Notes: generated by a model from the sequence alone, not told the origin. A DNA stretch of 64,000 bases from DATBVX01 sp963696675 (GCA_963696675.1 CAVOLM010000054.1:41657-105656), one strand, 5' to 3'; positions 30,662 to 41,278 are shown, counted from the first letter of the stretch. A program made the numbers and translations.

Positions 30662-31723
30662 TCAGCCGATTTCCTTGACCGCCTCGAACTTCGACTTGTT
30701 GATACCTTTCTTGTAGGCCTCGCGACCGCTGATCACGCGTTCCTCGAGGAGCGCCTGGATGGCGGTGTCCATGGTGCGCATGCCGTGCGCGCCGCCGCTC
30801 TGCATGGTGTTCTCGAGCTGGTCGAGCTTGCCCTGTCGGATCAGGTTGGATACCGCAGGCGTATTCACCAGTATCTCGAGGGCTGCGACGCGACCTTGCT
30901 TGTCGGCGCGCTGCAGAAGCTGCTGCGAGACCACGCCGCGCAGCGAAGTTGAGAGCATCGTCCGGACGTGGGACTGCTTGTCGGCGGGAAATGCGTTGAC
31001 CATGCGATCGACTGTGGCCGCTGCGCCATTGGTATGCAGTGTTCCCATCACGAGAATGCCCATCTCCGCCGCGGTGACCGCGATCCCCATGGTCTCCAGG
31101 TCACGCAACTCGCCCACCAGCACGACGTCGGGATCTTCGCGCAAGGCCGAATGCAAGGCACTGGCGAAGCTCGGCGCGTGCACACCGATTTCACGCTGGC
31201 TGATCAGGCAATTCTTGCGATCGTGAACGAACTCGATCGGATCCTCGATGGTGAGGATGTGACCTTTGATGCGCGTGTTGATGTCGTCGATCATCGCCGC
31301 GAGAGTCGTCGACTTACCCGATCCGGTCTTGCCGGTGACCAGGATCAGGCCACTGATGACCCGGCACAGGTTGCGGACGGACTCGGGCATGTTGAGTTGA
31401 TCAAGGGTCAAGGCCTGCGAGGGAATGGCCCGAAACACCGCGCCCATTCCGCTCAGGTGACGCATGACGTTGACCCGAAAGCGTGCCACGCCCTGCAGGT
31501 GATACGCGAAGTCCGTGCCGTCCTTGGCCTCGAAGCGCTCGGTGGCCTGCCGCGGCATGATTTCCAGGAGCGCTTCGCGCACGAAATCGGGCGAGAGCTT
31601 GTCCTGGCGCAGCTGGAGCAGGTCGCCATACAGACGGATCCGTGGTGGATCGCCCGCCAGGAAGTGCAGGTCCGAACCTTTTCGATTCAGCACTTCCGCC
31701 AGGTATTCGTCGATGCGCGCCAC
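30662..31723 (-). CDS. Type IV pilus retraction ATPase, PilT/PilU family (1)
   Basis: A 353-residue hexameric secretion ATPase. Walker A GKTGSGKSTT, the Asp box (TIEDPIEFVH), Walker B (REDPDVVLVGELRD) and the His box (GTLHTNGAAATVDRM) are all present. These proteins pull back type IV pili for twitching and DNA uptake. It follows a second PilT-like gene by 20 nt. The tail INKSKFEAVKEIG gives no clear choice between PilT and PilU. Intact. Confidence 0.92.
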   Translation of the reverse strand: MARIDEYLAEVLNRKGSDLHFLAGDPPRIRLYGDLLQLRQDKLSPDFVREALLEIMPRQATERFEAKDGTDFAYHLQGVARFRVNVMRHLSGMGAVFRAIPSQALTLDQLNMPESVRNLCRVISGLILVTGKTGSGKSTTLAAMIDDINTRIKGHILTIEDPIEFVHDRKNCLISQREIGVHAPSFASALHSALREDPDVVLVGELRDLETMGIAVTAAEMGILVMGTLHTNGAAATVDRMVNAFPADKQSHVRTMLSTSLRGVVSQQLLQRADKQGRVAALEILVNTPAVSNLIRQGKLDQLENTMQSGGAHGMRTMDTAIQALLEERVISGREAYKKGINKSKFEAVKEIG

Positions 31724-31743
31724 AGTGAAGGAAGGCCGAAGGG

Positions 31744-32839
31744 TCAGCTCGCCGCCAGGTCGAGCTTCGGCAGGATGCTGGTATCGGTCACGAAGTTCTG
31801 GAACTGGCGCTTGTCGCTTGCATAGGCGAAGGCATCGTCCGGGTCGATCTCCTTCGCCTTGATCGCGGCCAGCAGCGCCATGTCCATGAGCTGCATGCCA
31901 TAGTCCTTGCCCGTCTGCAGCTGGCTCGGCACCTGGTGGGTCTGGTCGGACATGATGAGCTTGGCGATGGCCTTGGTCATGACCATGACTTCGCAGACCG
32001 CACGCCGTCCGCGTCCGTCGGCCGACTTCACCAGCACCTGGGTGATCACCGCGATCAGGCTCTGCGCGAGAAAGCTCTTGGTTTGCTCGCGCTCATCGAC
32101 CGGCAAGCGCGTCGATCACGCGATCGATGGTCTTGACGGCGCTCGTGGTGTGCAGCGTCCCCAGTACCAGATGACCGGTTTCCGCCGCGGTCATCGCCAT
32201 CGAAATGGTCTCTGCGTCGCGCAGCTCGCCGACCAGAATCACGTCCGGATCCTCGCGCATGGCCGCTCGCACGCCTTCGGCGAAGCTCGGCAGGTGGGTA
32301 TTGAGCTCGCGCTGGATCACCTGGCTGTTCTTGCTGCGATGGACGAACTCGATCGGGTCTTCCAGGCTGATGATGTTCAGTCGCTTGGTCTGGTTCAGCA
32401 GGTCGATCATCGAAGCGAGCGTCGTGGACTTGCCCGTGCCGGTCGAACCCGTCACCAGGATCATTCCCTGATGGTAATCGCACAGCTTCTTGACGATGGG
32501 CGGCAGCGCCAGCCGATCGATACTCGGGATCTCGCTCGGAATCGAACGGAACGTCGCGCCGACGCCGGTCTCCTTGCGAAACACGTTCACGCGAAAGCGA
32601 CCGCCATCTTCGGACACGTACGAGAAGTCCAGATCGTTGCCCTGCCGGAAACTCTCGTTCTGGTGCTTGGTGAGGATCTCGGTGACGTAACCCTCGAGCT
32701 CGTTGTCGCCGAGGTTGCGAAACTTGATCGGCATCAGATCGCCATTCATGCGCAGCATCGGCGGCACGCCTACCGCGAGATGCACGTCCGAACAATTCTG
32801 CGCGAGGCCCAGCTTCAGGAAGGCGTCGATGCGAGGCAT
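31744..32839 (-). CDS. Type IV pilus retraction ATPase, PilT/PilU family (2), one frameshift
   Basis: About 365 residues. Walker A GSTGTGKSTT, SLEDPIEFVH, REDPDVILVGELRD and GTLHTTSAVKTIDRVID are present. A shift near 32105 separates these from the C-terminal part that begins PVDEREQTKSFLAQSL and ends ILPKLDLAAS. The N-terminus DAFLKLGLAQNCSDVHLAVG is typical. Together with the downstream paralogue it forms a PilT/PilU pair, placed after the HEAT-kinase gene in the same direction with a gap of about 100 nt. Confidence 0.9.
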
Positions 32840-32943
32840 TCAGTACCAGCCGCGATTGGGGACACTGGCCGCCACTCTAGTCGTTGGTGGTGGACATAAT
32901 CAATCGAGAACAAGGGTTTAGCGGTGCGCGAATGCGCACTGCG

Positions 32944-35343
32944 TCACAGATACTTCTCCAGCGAGAGCCTCAGGTCGTCCATGCTCGCCTGGCGCTTGGT
33001 CTTGTCGACGGACATCGCCTTGATGATGATCTCGCTCAGCCCGGGAGGCAGCGTCGGATTGATCTCGGCGGGCGACTTGGCTCGGCCCTGCACATGCTGA
33101 TACATCACCGACATGTGGTCGCCGCGGTGGTACGGCGGCACACCGGTGAACATCTCGTACATGATGACGCCGAGGCTGTAGATGTCGGCTTTCTCGTCCA
33201 CCTTCTTGCCGAGGATCTGTTCCGGCGCCATGTACTTGGGCGAGCCGATCACGTAACCGGTGCGGGTCAGTTGCGTGTCGCCTTCGCGATGCGCGGCCGC
33301 GACGCCGAAGTCCACGATCTTGAGCAGCCCTTCCTCGTTGATGAGGACGTTCGCGGGCTTCAGGTCACGGTGCACGATGCCGACCTGGTGAGCGACGGCC
33401 ATGCCGGTGCAGATGTCCATGGCGAAGCGCACGGCGCGCTTCAGGGAGACCGGTTTCTCGTTGACGATCTCGCCGCCGAGCGTGTGTGACGGGAAGTACT
33501 CCATCGAGATGGCGTAGTTGCCGCGCACGTACAGGAAGTCGTAGATGCGGATCACGTTGCGGTGGGTGATCTTGCGCGAGTAGCGCAACTCGTGGACGAA
33601 GCGCTTCATCATCTCCTCGTCCTGGGACACGTTGGCGTTCAGGAACTTCAGGATCAGGCGCTCGTCGACCACCGTGTCTTCCATCAGCAGCACGGTGCCG
33701 AAGGCGCCCTTGCCGATCTTTTCGATGAACTTGTAGCGGCCTTCGATGATGTCCCCGGGCTTGAGGGTCGCGATGTCGAGCTTCTGCGCCTGGGCGGTCT
33801 GCTCGGCACTCTTGACGACCTGCTCCAGCTCCTTGTTGTCCATGAGCAGGGTCTTGGCGGGTTCGGCTGCAAACTGCTCCGCCTTGCGCCCGGCGGCCAC
33901 CACGCTGGTGGAATAGCGATTGTCGATTTCCTGCAGGGCGCGCGCTGCCGCCTGCTGCACCGTCGGATCGGAATCGTTCGCCTGCTGCGCTTGCAGCTGT
34001 ACGCGGATGTTCTCGACACGCCGCTCGTCCGCGACTTTGGCGAGCACGTTCATCGCCTCGACGCGGATCTCCTTTTCCGGGCGCGAGAGCGCCTGCAGTA
34101 CGGGCTCGATCACCTTGTGATCGCCAAGCTTGGCGAGCGCCCGCAGCACGACGGGTACGCTCCGGGGCTGGCCACCCTGGAGCATCTCGGTCAGTCGCGG
34201 CACGGCTCGCTTGCTGCCGATCTCCGCCAACGCATCGATGGCGCGCTCGCTCACCCACCAGTCCGGATCCTTCGTGGCCTCGATCAGGTGGCTGACGGCA
34301 CGCTCGTCCTTGGTCTGGTTGAGGATCTCGATGGCCGCACGGCGGATGTCCTCGTCCTCGTCCCGAATCAGGGCGAGCACCGCATCCACGACCTTGGGAC
34401 CGCCGATCTTGCCCAAGGCGTCCGCCGCGCGGCTGCGTACCCACCAGTCATCGTCCTTGATCGCCTCGAGCAGGTGCTTGACTGACTTGGGCGTGCCGAT
34501 CTCGTTGAGAACCTCGACCGCGGCGCGCCGCGCATATTCGTTCTCGTCTTTTAGTACATCGACGAGGTAGCGGGTCGTTTCCGGGTTGTTCGCCTTGATG
34601 ACGACATCGACCGCCTTGTTCTGTACTTCAATTTCCGGATCGCGCAGCAGCTGGCACACCTGCTGGATGTCGATCGGACCATCGAGGCGTGTCAGGGCTA
34701 TCAGGGCCGCCTGGCGAATCAGCTTGTTGGGATCCTTGAGTTGATTCTGAATCGCGCGCGAAACCGCAGGCTGATTGAAGCGCGCAAGGATATTGATGAG
34801 ATGCATTCTCGCGACGGGGTCCTTGCCATCGACACGCGCGAGCAGGTCCGGAACTGCACTCTCATCCGCGATCTCGGCCACGATGCGAAACAGCGCCGCT
34901 TTTTCATTCGGCTCCTGCACGTAGGCGGCGGCCAGGAGCTCACGCACGCTGAAGCGTGCTTTCTGCGCGGTGATGACGTCGAGGATCGCGGGCTTGGACA
35001 TGCCTTCCTGGCCGAGCAGCTCCAGCAGGACCGACGGCGGATAGTTCTTGCTACCTGAAAGCGCCCAGGCAATGCCGGCAACGGCGCGCGGATTGGACTC
35101 GCTCAGGCCCTTGGCAAGGAGTGGGATGGTCTTCGCGTCGACGAGCGCGGTCAGTACTTCGACGTAAGCGAGCGTCTCCTGCTTGTCCGAGGTCGACAGC
35201 GCCTCGATGATCGGCTCAACCGCCGCAGTTCCCATGCCCGCGAGCTTGCTGAGCGCTTTTCGAGCGTTGACGCTCGTAGGATCGCCGCTCGCCTTGATAT
35301 CGGCGATCAGGCGCTCGGCCTTCATCGTACTGAGGAAACTCAT
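32944..35343 (-). CDS. HEAT-repeat Ser/Thr protein kinase
   Basis: A 799-residue protein with an unusual order. Residues about 30-475 are HEAT/PBS-lyase-type helical repeats, for example DDDWWVRSRAADALGKIG at 298-314 and DPDWWVSERAIDALAEIG at 359-376. Residues about 537-799 form a complete Hanks-type kinase: glycine loop GKGAFGTV (544-551), Lys566, Glu585, HRDLKPAN (Asp660, Asn665), DFG 678-680, APE 706-708. No membrane segment or PASTA domain. All catalytic residues are intact. It lies just upstream of two PilT/PilU genes in the same direction, so regulation of pilus retraction is an attractive inference. Divergent from mrp. Confidence 0.93.
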   Translation of the reverse strand: MSFLSTMKAERLIADIKASGDPTSVNARKALSKLAGMGTAAVEPIIEALSTSDKQETLAYVEVLTALVDAKTIPLLAKGLSESNPRAVAGIAWALSGSKNYPPSVLLELLGQEGMSKPAILDVITAQKARFSVRELLAAAYVQEPNEKAALFRIVAEIADESAVPDLLARVDGKDPVARMHLINILARFNQPAVSRAIQNQLKDPNKLIRQAALIALTRLDGPIDIQQVCQLLRDPEIEVQNKAVDVVIKANNPETTRYLVDVLKDENEYARRAAVEVLNEIGTPKSVKHLLEAIKDDDWWVRSRAADALGKIGGPKVVDAVLALIRDEDEDIRRAAIEILNQTKDERAVSHLIEATKDPDWWVSERAIDALAEIGSKRAVPRLTEMLQGGQPRSVPVVLRALAKLGDHKVIEPVLQALSRPEKEIRVEAMNVLAKVADERRVENIRVQLQAQQANDSDPTVQQAAARALQEIDNRYSTSVVAAGRKAEQFAAEPAKTLLMDNKELEQVVKSAEQTAQAQKLDIATLKPGDIIEGRYKFIEKIGKGAFGTVLLMEDTVVDERLILKFLNANVSQDEEMMKRFVHELRYSRKITHRNVIRIYDFLYVRGNYAISMEYFPSHTLGGEIVNEKPVSLKRAVRFAMDICTGMAVAHQVGIVHRDLKPANVLINEEGLLKIVDFGVAAAHREGDTQLTRTGYVIGSPKYMAPEQILGKKVDEKADIYSLGVIMYEMFTGVPPYHRGDHMSVMYQHVQGRAKSPAEINPTLPPGLSEIIIKAMSVDKTKRQASMDDLRLSLEKYL

Positions 35344-35462
35344 GCAATACCGGGGCTTGGTGCAGGCGGCTCATTATGCCACAAGGCTTTCACACGCCAT
35401 TGACGACTCCCGCTACAATTCGCGTCCCTTTCCAGCCCGATGGGCCTGCAGCCACGTACTCG

Positions 35463-36557
35463 ATGACGGACGACCGAGATTCGGCACTTAAGCAGTGCGT
35501 TGAAGCCTACGTTGATCCCTGGCTCGGGCTGACGCTGGGCGCGGCTCGGGCGGTGCACGGCGTGCGGGTAGAAGGCAATCGCGCCACCGTGCAAATCCGC
35601 CTCGGATTTCCGGCTGCTGACTATGCCGATGAATTGCGCACGGCTCTGCTGCAGCATGCGTCGACGCTCGGCTGGCTCGAGCGTCTCGAGGTTGCGGTCA
35701 GCAGCGAGATCGCGGTTCACGCCGTGCAACGCAATCTCCAGCCCCTGAAGTCCATCAAGAACATCGTCGCGGTCGCTTCGGGCAAGGGCGGGGTGGGCAA
35801 GTCGACGGTAGCGGCAAATCTTGCGGTTGCATGGGCGCTGCAGGGCGCCCGGGTCGGAGTTCTGGATGCCGACATCTACGGCCCGAGTCAACCGCGCCTG
35901 TTCGGCCTCACCGGCCAGCGGCCGGTGACGCGCGATGGCAAGTCCCTGCAGCCGCTCGCCGCGCACGGTGTGGAGGTGATGTCGATCGGCTTTCTGATCG
36001 ATGAAGAACAGCCCATGGTATGGCGCGGCCCGATGGTGACACAGGCTCTCACGCAGCTTCTCGGCGATACGCAATGGAGTGCTCTCGATTACCTCGTAGT
36101 CGACATGCCCCCCGGGACCGGCGATACGCAGTTGACGCTGTCGCAGCGGGTGCCCGTGAGCGGCGCGGTCATCGTTACCACACCTCAGGACATCGCGCTC
36201 ATCGATGCGCGCAAGGGCCTCAGGATGTTCGAGAAGGTCGCGGTGCCGGTCCTCGGCGTCGTGGAGAACATGAGCACTCATATCTGTTCCCAGTGCGGCC
36301 ACGAAGAACACGTCTTCGGTGCGGGCGGCGGCGCGAGCCTGGCAGGCCAGTATCACGTGCCAGTGCTCGGTGAACTGCCTCTCGACCTTCGGATCCGGGA
36401 GTGCTCGGATGCCGGCCAGCCGATCGTCGTGGCGGACCCAGCAGGATCGGTCGCACGCGCCTACCGCAACATGGCACGGCGTACGGCCGCGCGGCTCGCT
36501 GCCAGCGCCGCCGATCCCGGCAAGTCGTTTCCCAGAATCACCGTCGAGGACAGCTGA
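35463..36557 (+). CDS. mrp: Mrp/ApbC Fe-S cluster carrier ATPase
   Basis: A P-loop ATPase of 364 residues that carries and delivers Fe-S clusters. N-terminal MIP18-like domain (about 1-75), deviant Walker A SGKGGVGKST, VVDMPPGTGDTQL, and the cluster-binding Cys pair in HICSQCGHEEH. I start at ATG 35463 (MTDDRDSALKQ); the earlier in-frame ATG at 35376 would add an atypical extension. It is divergent from the kinase gene and 3 nt before dcd. Confidence 0.94.
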   Translation: MTDDRDSALKQCVEAYVDPWLGLTLGAARAVHGVRVEGNRATVQIRLGFPAADYADELRTALLQHASTLGWLERLEVAVSSEIAVHAVQRNLQPLKSIKNIVAVASGKGGVGKSTVAANLAVAWALQGARVGVLDADIYGPSQPRLFGLTGQRPVTRDGKSLQPLAAHGVEVMSIGFLIDEEQPMVWRGPMVTQALTQLLGDTQWSALDYLVVDMPPGTGDTQLTLSQRVPVSGAVIVTTPQDIALIDARKGLRMFEKVAVPVLGVVENMSTHICSQCGHEEHVFGAGGGASLAGQYHVPVLGELPLDLRIRECSDAGQPIVVADPAGSVARAYRNMARRTAARLAASAADPGKSFPRITVEDS

Positions 36558-36560
36558 GAC

Positions 36561-37127
36561 ATGAGCATCAAGGCCGACAAGTGGATCCGCCGCATGGCGC
36601 GCGAACATCGGATGATCGAGCCATTCGAACCGGGCCAGGTGCGCGAGCACGAAGGTGGCAAGATCATTTCGTATGGCACCTCGAGCTACGGCTACGACGT
36701 GCGGTGCGCGAACGAGTTCAAGATATTCACCAACATCAACTCCGCGGTCGTCGATCCCAAGCACTTCGACGCCAACAGCTTCGTCGATCTACGCGCCGAC
36801 GTCTGCATCATTCCGCCCAACTCGTTCGCCCTGGCACGGACGGTGGAATATTTCCGCATCCCGCGCAACGTGCTCACCATCTGCCTTGGCAAGTCGACCT
36901 ATGCGCGTTGCGGGATCATCGTGAACGTCACGCCGCTCGAGCCGGAGTGGGAAGGACATGTTACGCTGGAGTTCTCCAACACCACGCCGCTGCCCGCGAA
37001 GATCTACGCCAACGAGGGCGTCGCACAGGTGTTGTTCCTGGAGTCCGACGAGGTGTGCGAGACCTCGTACCGCGATCGCGGTGGCAAGTACCAGGGCCAG
37101 AAGGGCGTCACGCTCCCGAAAGCGTAG
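36561..37127 (+). CDS. dcd: dCTP deaminase
   Basis: A 188-residue enzyme that deaminates dCTP to dUTP, the main source of dUMP for thymidylate. Signatures: SSYGYDVRCANEFKIF, LGKSTYARCGI, VTPLEPEWEGHVTLE with the catalytic Glu, and EGVAQVLF. Intact, directly after mrp. Confidence 0.96.
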   Translation: MSIKADKWIRRMAREHRMIEPFEPGQVREHEGGKIISYGTSSYGYDVRCANEFKIFTNINSAVVDPKHFDANSFVDLRADVCIIPPNSFALARTVEYFRIPRNVLTICLGKSTYARCGIIVNVTPLEPEWEGHVTLEFSNTTPLPAKIYANEGVAQVLFLESDEVCETSYRDRGGKYQGQKGVTLPKA

Positions 37128-37197
37128 CGCAGTCCCGGGCGGCCGTCGGGTGACAGACCGTGCCGCCAGCGCCGGATCACGCGGATCGGACTGCTCT

Positions 37198-37915
37198 TCA
37201 GTCGCGTTGGAGGGAGCGGATGTCCATTCGCCACTCGCGCTTGCCCTCGCGCAGCTGCTCGCCGCGCACCGGCACGTAGCCGAGTGATGGCGCATACCAC
37301 ATGCGAGTGACGCGCTTCGATCCGGCTCGCTGGCTGCGATAGACGACTGTGTCGAGCTCACCGAGCGCGGTCTTGAGATGCTCCGTGCCTTCGGAGGTAT
37401 AGAGGTATTCCTTGATGCGGTCCTTGTCGATCAAACGCAGGCTCGACGGCGGTTCATCCTTGAGCAGTGCGTACATCAGTGCAATCTGGATCGACATGTC
37501 GTCCTGGGTGTACGGCTCGAGAGCGACATCCACCGCCTTGTCTTCGGCTACTCCCGTCGCCCGACCGCTCTCCCAGTTGAAATCGAGCGAAATATCGCGC
37601 GCCGTCTTGCTCGAGCCGTCATCGCCCCGGTAGCGGTCCGGCCTGACACCGTCCTTGGTGACGGTCAACCAGGAGGTCTGGCTGATCTCGTTGCTGAAGA
37701 AGGCGTGGAACAGCCCTGAAGCATTGGAGCGCGAGCTGTATACGTATTTCTGGTCGGACATCGTGCTCCAGCTTGAGCTCGCTCGTGCCGGCATCGAAGC
37801 TGCGCCACACGACCGAATAGGTGGCGCGAAATGGCCGAAGCTGCTGCCCGTCCGGCGTATCTGCGACGCTGGCAGACAGTGCCGCGAGCCCGACGAGCCA
37901 GAGCAGCCGCTTCAC
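37198..37915 (-). CDS. DUF3108 family exported protein (one frameshift)
   Basis: About 238 residues. The GTG at 37915 overlaps the purN stop (GTGA) and opens KRLLWLVGLAALSASVA, a clean signal peptide. The mature part begins RPFRATYSVVWRSFDAG and, after a shift near 37765, continues KYVYSSRSNASGLFHAFF to MWYAPSLGYVPVRGEQLREG, matching DUF3108 proteins that commonly follow purN in gammaproteobacteria. Probably periplasmic and beta-rich; function unknown. Confidence 0.85.
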
Positions 37916-38590
37916 TGTGCGCGCCGCTCGAGCTCCTCGAGCATCATCGGAGCGGGGAGAGGCTTTCCGTCGAACCATGCCTGATTGTCGCGCCACTGCA
38001 AACGCCCCGAGACATACCACTCAATGACCATCGGATAGATCCTGTGTTCCTGCGCCTGAACGCGAGCTGACAGGGTTGCTTCGGAGTCTCCTGGCAACAC
38101 GGGAACCTTCGCCTGCAGGACGACCGGTCCTCCGTCGAGCTCATCGGTGACGAAATGCACGCTGCAACCATGCTCACGTTGCCCGTCGGCCAGCACCCGT
38201 CGATGCGCATGCAGGCCGCGGTACGCTGGTAGCAGCGACGGATGAATATTGAGCAGTCGGCCGGCGAATTCGCGCACCAATGCCGCCCCCAGGATCCGCA
38301 TGAACCCCGCGAGCACGACAAGCCTGGGCTGATATCGCGCCAAGGCCAGCGCCAGTTGCCTGTCGTACTCCGCACGGGGCTGGCCGGGCGTCGATGCCAC
38401 GACTTCAGTGGGGAGCCCGAGCTCCCGCGCGCGCTGCAGACCGGCGGCGTCCGGTTGATCACTCAGGACCACTGCGACTGTGACCGGCAGGCGACCAGCG
38501 TGCGCCTCGCGCGTCAATGGCGACCATGTTCGAACCACGTCCGGAGATCAGGATTGCAATCGGAAAGAGCGCGCCCGAGCCACAGCTCAT
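37912..38590 (-). CDS. purN: Phosphoribosylglycinamide formyltransferase (one frameshift)
   Basis: Transfers a formyl group from 10-formyl-THF to GAR in purine synthesis. N-terminus SGALFPIAILISGRGSNMVAI, then after a shift near 38515 VTVAVVLSDQPDAAGLQRAR, NIHPSLLPAYRGLHAHRRVL with the catalytic Asn/His, and HFVTDELDGGPVV. The ATG overlaps the purM stop by 4 nt. About 225 residues. Confidence 0.94.
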
Positions 38591-39621
38591 GCCTCGATGA
38601 CCACGCCGCGCGATCCGCGCTCGATACTGCCGATCACGCTGGCATCCTCGCCGGAGCGTTGTAACGAGGCGAGCGCTGCATCGACATCACCGGGCGCGAC
38701 GCTCAATGTCATACCGATGCCGCAATTGAAGGTTCGATACAGCTCTGTGTCCGGTACGTTGCCAGTGCGCTGCAGCCAGGAAAACACCGGGTCGGTCGGC
38801 CAGCTGCTGCGCTTGAGGATGACTTCGAGGCCGTCGGGGATTACGCGAGGAATGTTCTCCAGCAGCCCGCCCCCGGTGATGTGAGCGATGCCGTGAAGGC
38901 GCATCCTGGCGAGAAGTGCCAGCACGGCCTTGACGTAAATGCGAGTCGGTGCGAGCAGCAAATCGTAGAGCCGCTTGCCTTCGAGCAGAGTATCCGGCCC
39001 GGCGTTCGCAACCTGGATCAGCTTGCGAATGAGAGAGTAGCCATTGGAATGAGGCCCCGAGGAGCGCAGGCCGATCACGACGTCGCCCGCCTGCGTCTGG
39101 GTTCCATCGATGATGCGATCCTTCTCCACGATGCCGACGCAGAATCCCGCCAGGTCGTAGTCCTCTGCCGCGTACATCCCGGGCATTTCGGCCGTCTCAC
39201 CGCCGACGAGAGCTGCGCCGGCTTGAACACAGCCTTCGACGATGCCGCGGATGACACTCTCTGCGACTGCAACGTCGAGATGGCCGGTGGCGTAGTAATC
39301 AAGGAAGTACAGCGGCTCCGCGCCCTGCACGACGACGTCGTTGGCGCACATCGCGACGAGGTCGATGCCGATCGTGTCGTGGCGGCCGGTGTCGATCGCG
39401 AGGCGCAGCTTCGTGCCGACGCCGTCGGTGCCGGAGACCAGCACGGGTTTGCGGTAGCGATCCAACGGAACCTCGACCAGCGCGCCGAACCCGCCGAGTC
39501 CACCGAGCACTTCGGGTCGCAGCGAACGCCGGATCAGGGGCTTGATGCGCTCGACGAGTTCATCGCCGGCGTCGATGTCGACGCCGGAATCGCGGTAAGT
39601 GATCGGGGCGCGATTGCTCAT
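38587..39621 (-). CDS. purM: Phosphoribosylformylglycinamidine cyclo-ligase
   Basis: AIR synthetase, 344 residues from the ATG at 39621 (MSNRAPITYRDSGVDIDAGD). Signatures VSGTDGVGTKLRLA, AMCANDVVVQGAEPLYFLDY and GGETAEMPGMY. An upstream in-frame codon at 39657 would add 12 residues that do not fit the family. First gene of purM-purN-DUF3108, all joined by 4-nt overlaps, and divergent from the DUF2066 gene across 80 bp. Confidence 0.95.
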   Translation of the reverse strand: MSNRAPITYRDSGVDIDAGDELVERIKPLIRRSLRPEVLGGLGGFGALVEVPLDRYRKPVLVSGTDGVGTKLRLAIDTGRHDTIGIDLVAMCANDVVVQGAEPLYFLDYYATGHLDVAVAESVIRGIVEGCVQAGAALVGGETAEMPGMYAAEDYDLAGFCVGIVEKDRIIDGTQTQAGDVVIGLRSSGPHSNGYSLIRKLIQVANAGPDTLLEGKRLYDLLLAPTRIYVKAVLALLARMRLHGIAHITGGGLLENIPRVIPDGLEVILKRSSWPTDPVFSWLQRTGNVPDTELYRTFNCGIGMTLSVAPGDVDAALASLQRSGEDASVIGSIERGSRGVVIEA

Positions 39622-39701
39622 TGAAAAAAGGTCTGCGTGGTACCTGGACGTAACCACCGGAGCGAAGGCTGTCGGTGGAGACGCTGTGGTATTTTACACG
39701 A

Positions 39702-40713
39702 ATGAACTTCGCGAACTTGTGGTTGCGCATCGGCGCCGCTGTGGCGTCGATCACCGCCGCAACTTGCTGTGTTGCTGCGACGGTGAGTGGCATGTACGAG
39801 GCGACGGTGCCGCTGGTCGATCGATCGGAGCACGGCCAGGCCGTGGCCTTTCAGGACGCCATGCGGGAGGTGCTGGTGCGCGCCACCGGGCAGCGCGACG
39901 CGGGCACCCAGGCGGCACTTGCCCCGCTGGTCGAGGATGCACGTCGCTACGTGCAACAGTTTCGCATCGTCGGCACCAACCAGTTTTTCGCAGGATTCGA
40001 TGGCGCCAAGATCGAGCGCGCCATTATCGCCGCCGGTCAGCCGCTCTGGGGTCATCAACGTCCTGCGACGCTCGTATGGCTGGCGGTGGACGACGGACAG
40101 CAGCGCCGCATCATCGATGCGCAGTCAAGTTCGGATCTGAAGCAGGCGATTGAGCGCACCGCGCAGCTGCGCGGCCTGCCGCTTCGTTGGCCAGCGGCTG
40201 GTGGTCGAGTGGCTTTTAAAGAGGTCTGGAATGGAACTGCGGAGTCGCTGCGATCGACTGCCGGCGAATACGGTGCGGATGCGGTGCTCGTGGGCCGGGC
40301 GCGCAGTGCGAGTCCCGCCAGTGCACAGGTGCACTGGACCGTCTTGTACGGCACGCAAAGCAACGATTGGCTGGGAACCGTGGCCGAAGGCGTGCACGGC
40401 GCGGCGGACCAGTTCGCCCGGGTATTTTCCGCGGGCAACGACGCTGTTGCGACGGACGTCAGTATCACCGTCAACGGCGTTGCCGACCTGGCCGCCTATG
40501 CGCGTGTGACCGACTACCTGGAGTCATTGACGCTGATCAGCGGCCTCGAGGTACAACAGGTCGCAGGTGATACGGTGGTGTATCGCGCGCGAGTGCGCGG
40601 CGACGCGCCGCGGCTCGCGCGGGCGATCGAGCTCGGGAACTCGCTTGCAACCCCAGGACTCCGCCGCCGATCCGACGCTGACCGGCGCATTGAGCTATCG
40701 CTACCGGCCGTGA
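39702..40713 (+). CDS. DUF2066 family exported protein (one frameshift)
   Basis: About 336 residues. The signal peptide MNFANLWLRIGAAVASITAATCCVAA precedes AMREVLVRATGQRD, FRIVGTNQFFAGFDGAKIER and LVWLAVDDGQQRRI, all typical of DUF2066. A shift near 40645 restores the real C-terminus, LQPQDSAADPTLTGALSYRY, whose stop overlaps the pgsA GTG by 4 nt. Without the repair the gene appears falsely fused to pgsA. Function unknown; the position between purM and pgsA/hda is conserved in many gammaproteobacteria. Confidence 0.85.
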
Positions 40714-41271
40714 GCTTGCGCCAGCTACCCAACCTGATCTGTGTCGCGCGCATGGCCCTGGTCATTCCGGTGGCCTGGCTTCTGGCACAAGGTGAATACA
40801 CGCGAACCCTGTGGCTGTTTGCAATTGCTGCCGCTTCTGACGGCCTGGATGGGTTTCTCGCCAAGCGCTTTGGCTGGACGACGCGAGCTCGGCAAGGTGC
40901 TCGACCCGCTCGCAGACAAGCTGCTGCTGGTGACCGTCTTCATCGTGCTCGCCGTGATTGGCGAGTCGCCCGTCTGGTTGTCAGTGGTGGTGGTCGCGCG
41001 CGATGTGGTGATCGGCGTCGGTGCGCTCACTTTCAAATGGCTCTTCGGCCCGCTCAACGGACGGCCGACGGCGATCAGCAAGGTCAACACCGGTGTGCAG
41101 CTTCTTTATGTCCTCGCCCTGGTCGCGCATCTTGGCACCGGCTGGCCGCCCCCGTGGATCGTGATCACACTGGGCGCGGCCGTGTTCGTGACGACCATGA
41201 TCAGCGGCATCGACTACGTGATCACTTACAGCCGCCGCGCGGGTGCGGTTTCGCGGGCGCGAAGCGCCTGA
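40710..41271 (+). CDS. pgsA: CDP-diacylglycerol--glycerol-3-phosphate phosphatidyltransferase-like protein (one frameshift)
   Basis: A membrane enzyme of the CDP-alcohol phosphatidyltransferase family, about 186 residues with several hydrophobic helices. The active-site motif spans the shift near 40880: SDGLDGFLAKRFGW, then ELGKVLDPLADK, giving the D-G-x2-D-G...G-x3-D-x3-D pattern. The small size and NLICVARMALVIP start suit PgsA-type enzymes, but the exact acceptor alcohol is inferred. GTG start in the stop of the DUF2066 gene; hda follows by 7 nt. Confidence 0.85.
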
Positions 41272-41278
41272 TCTGCCG

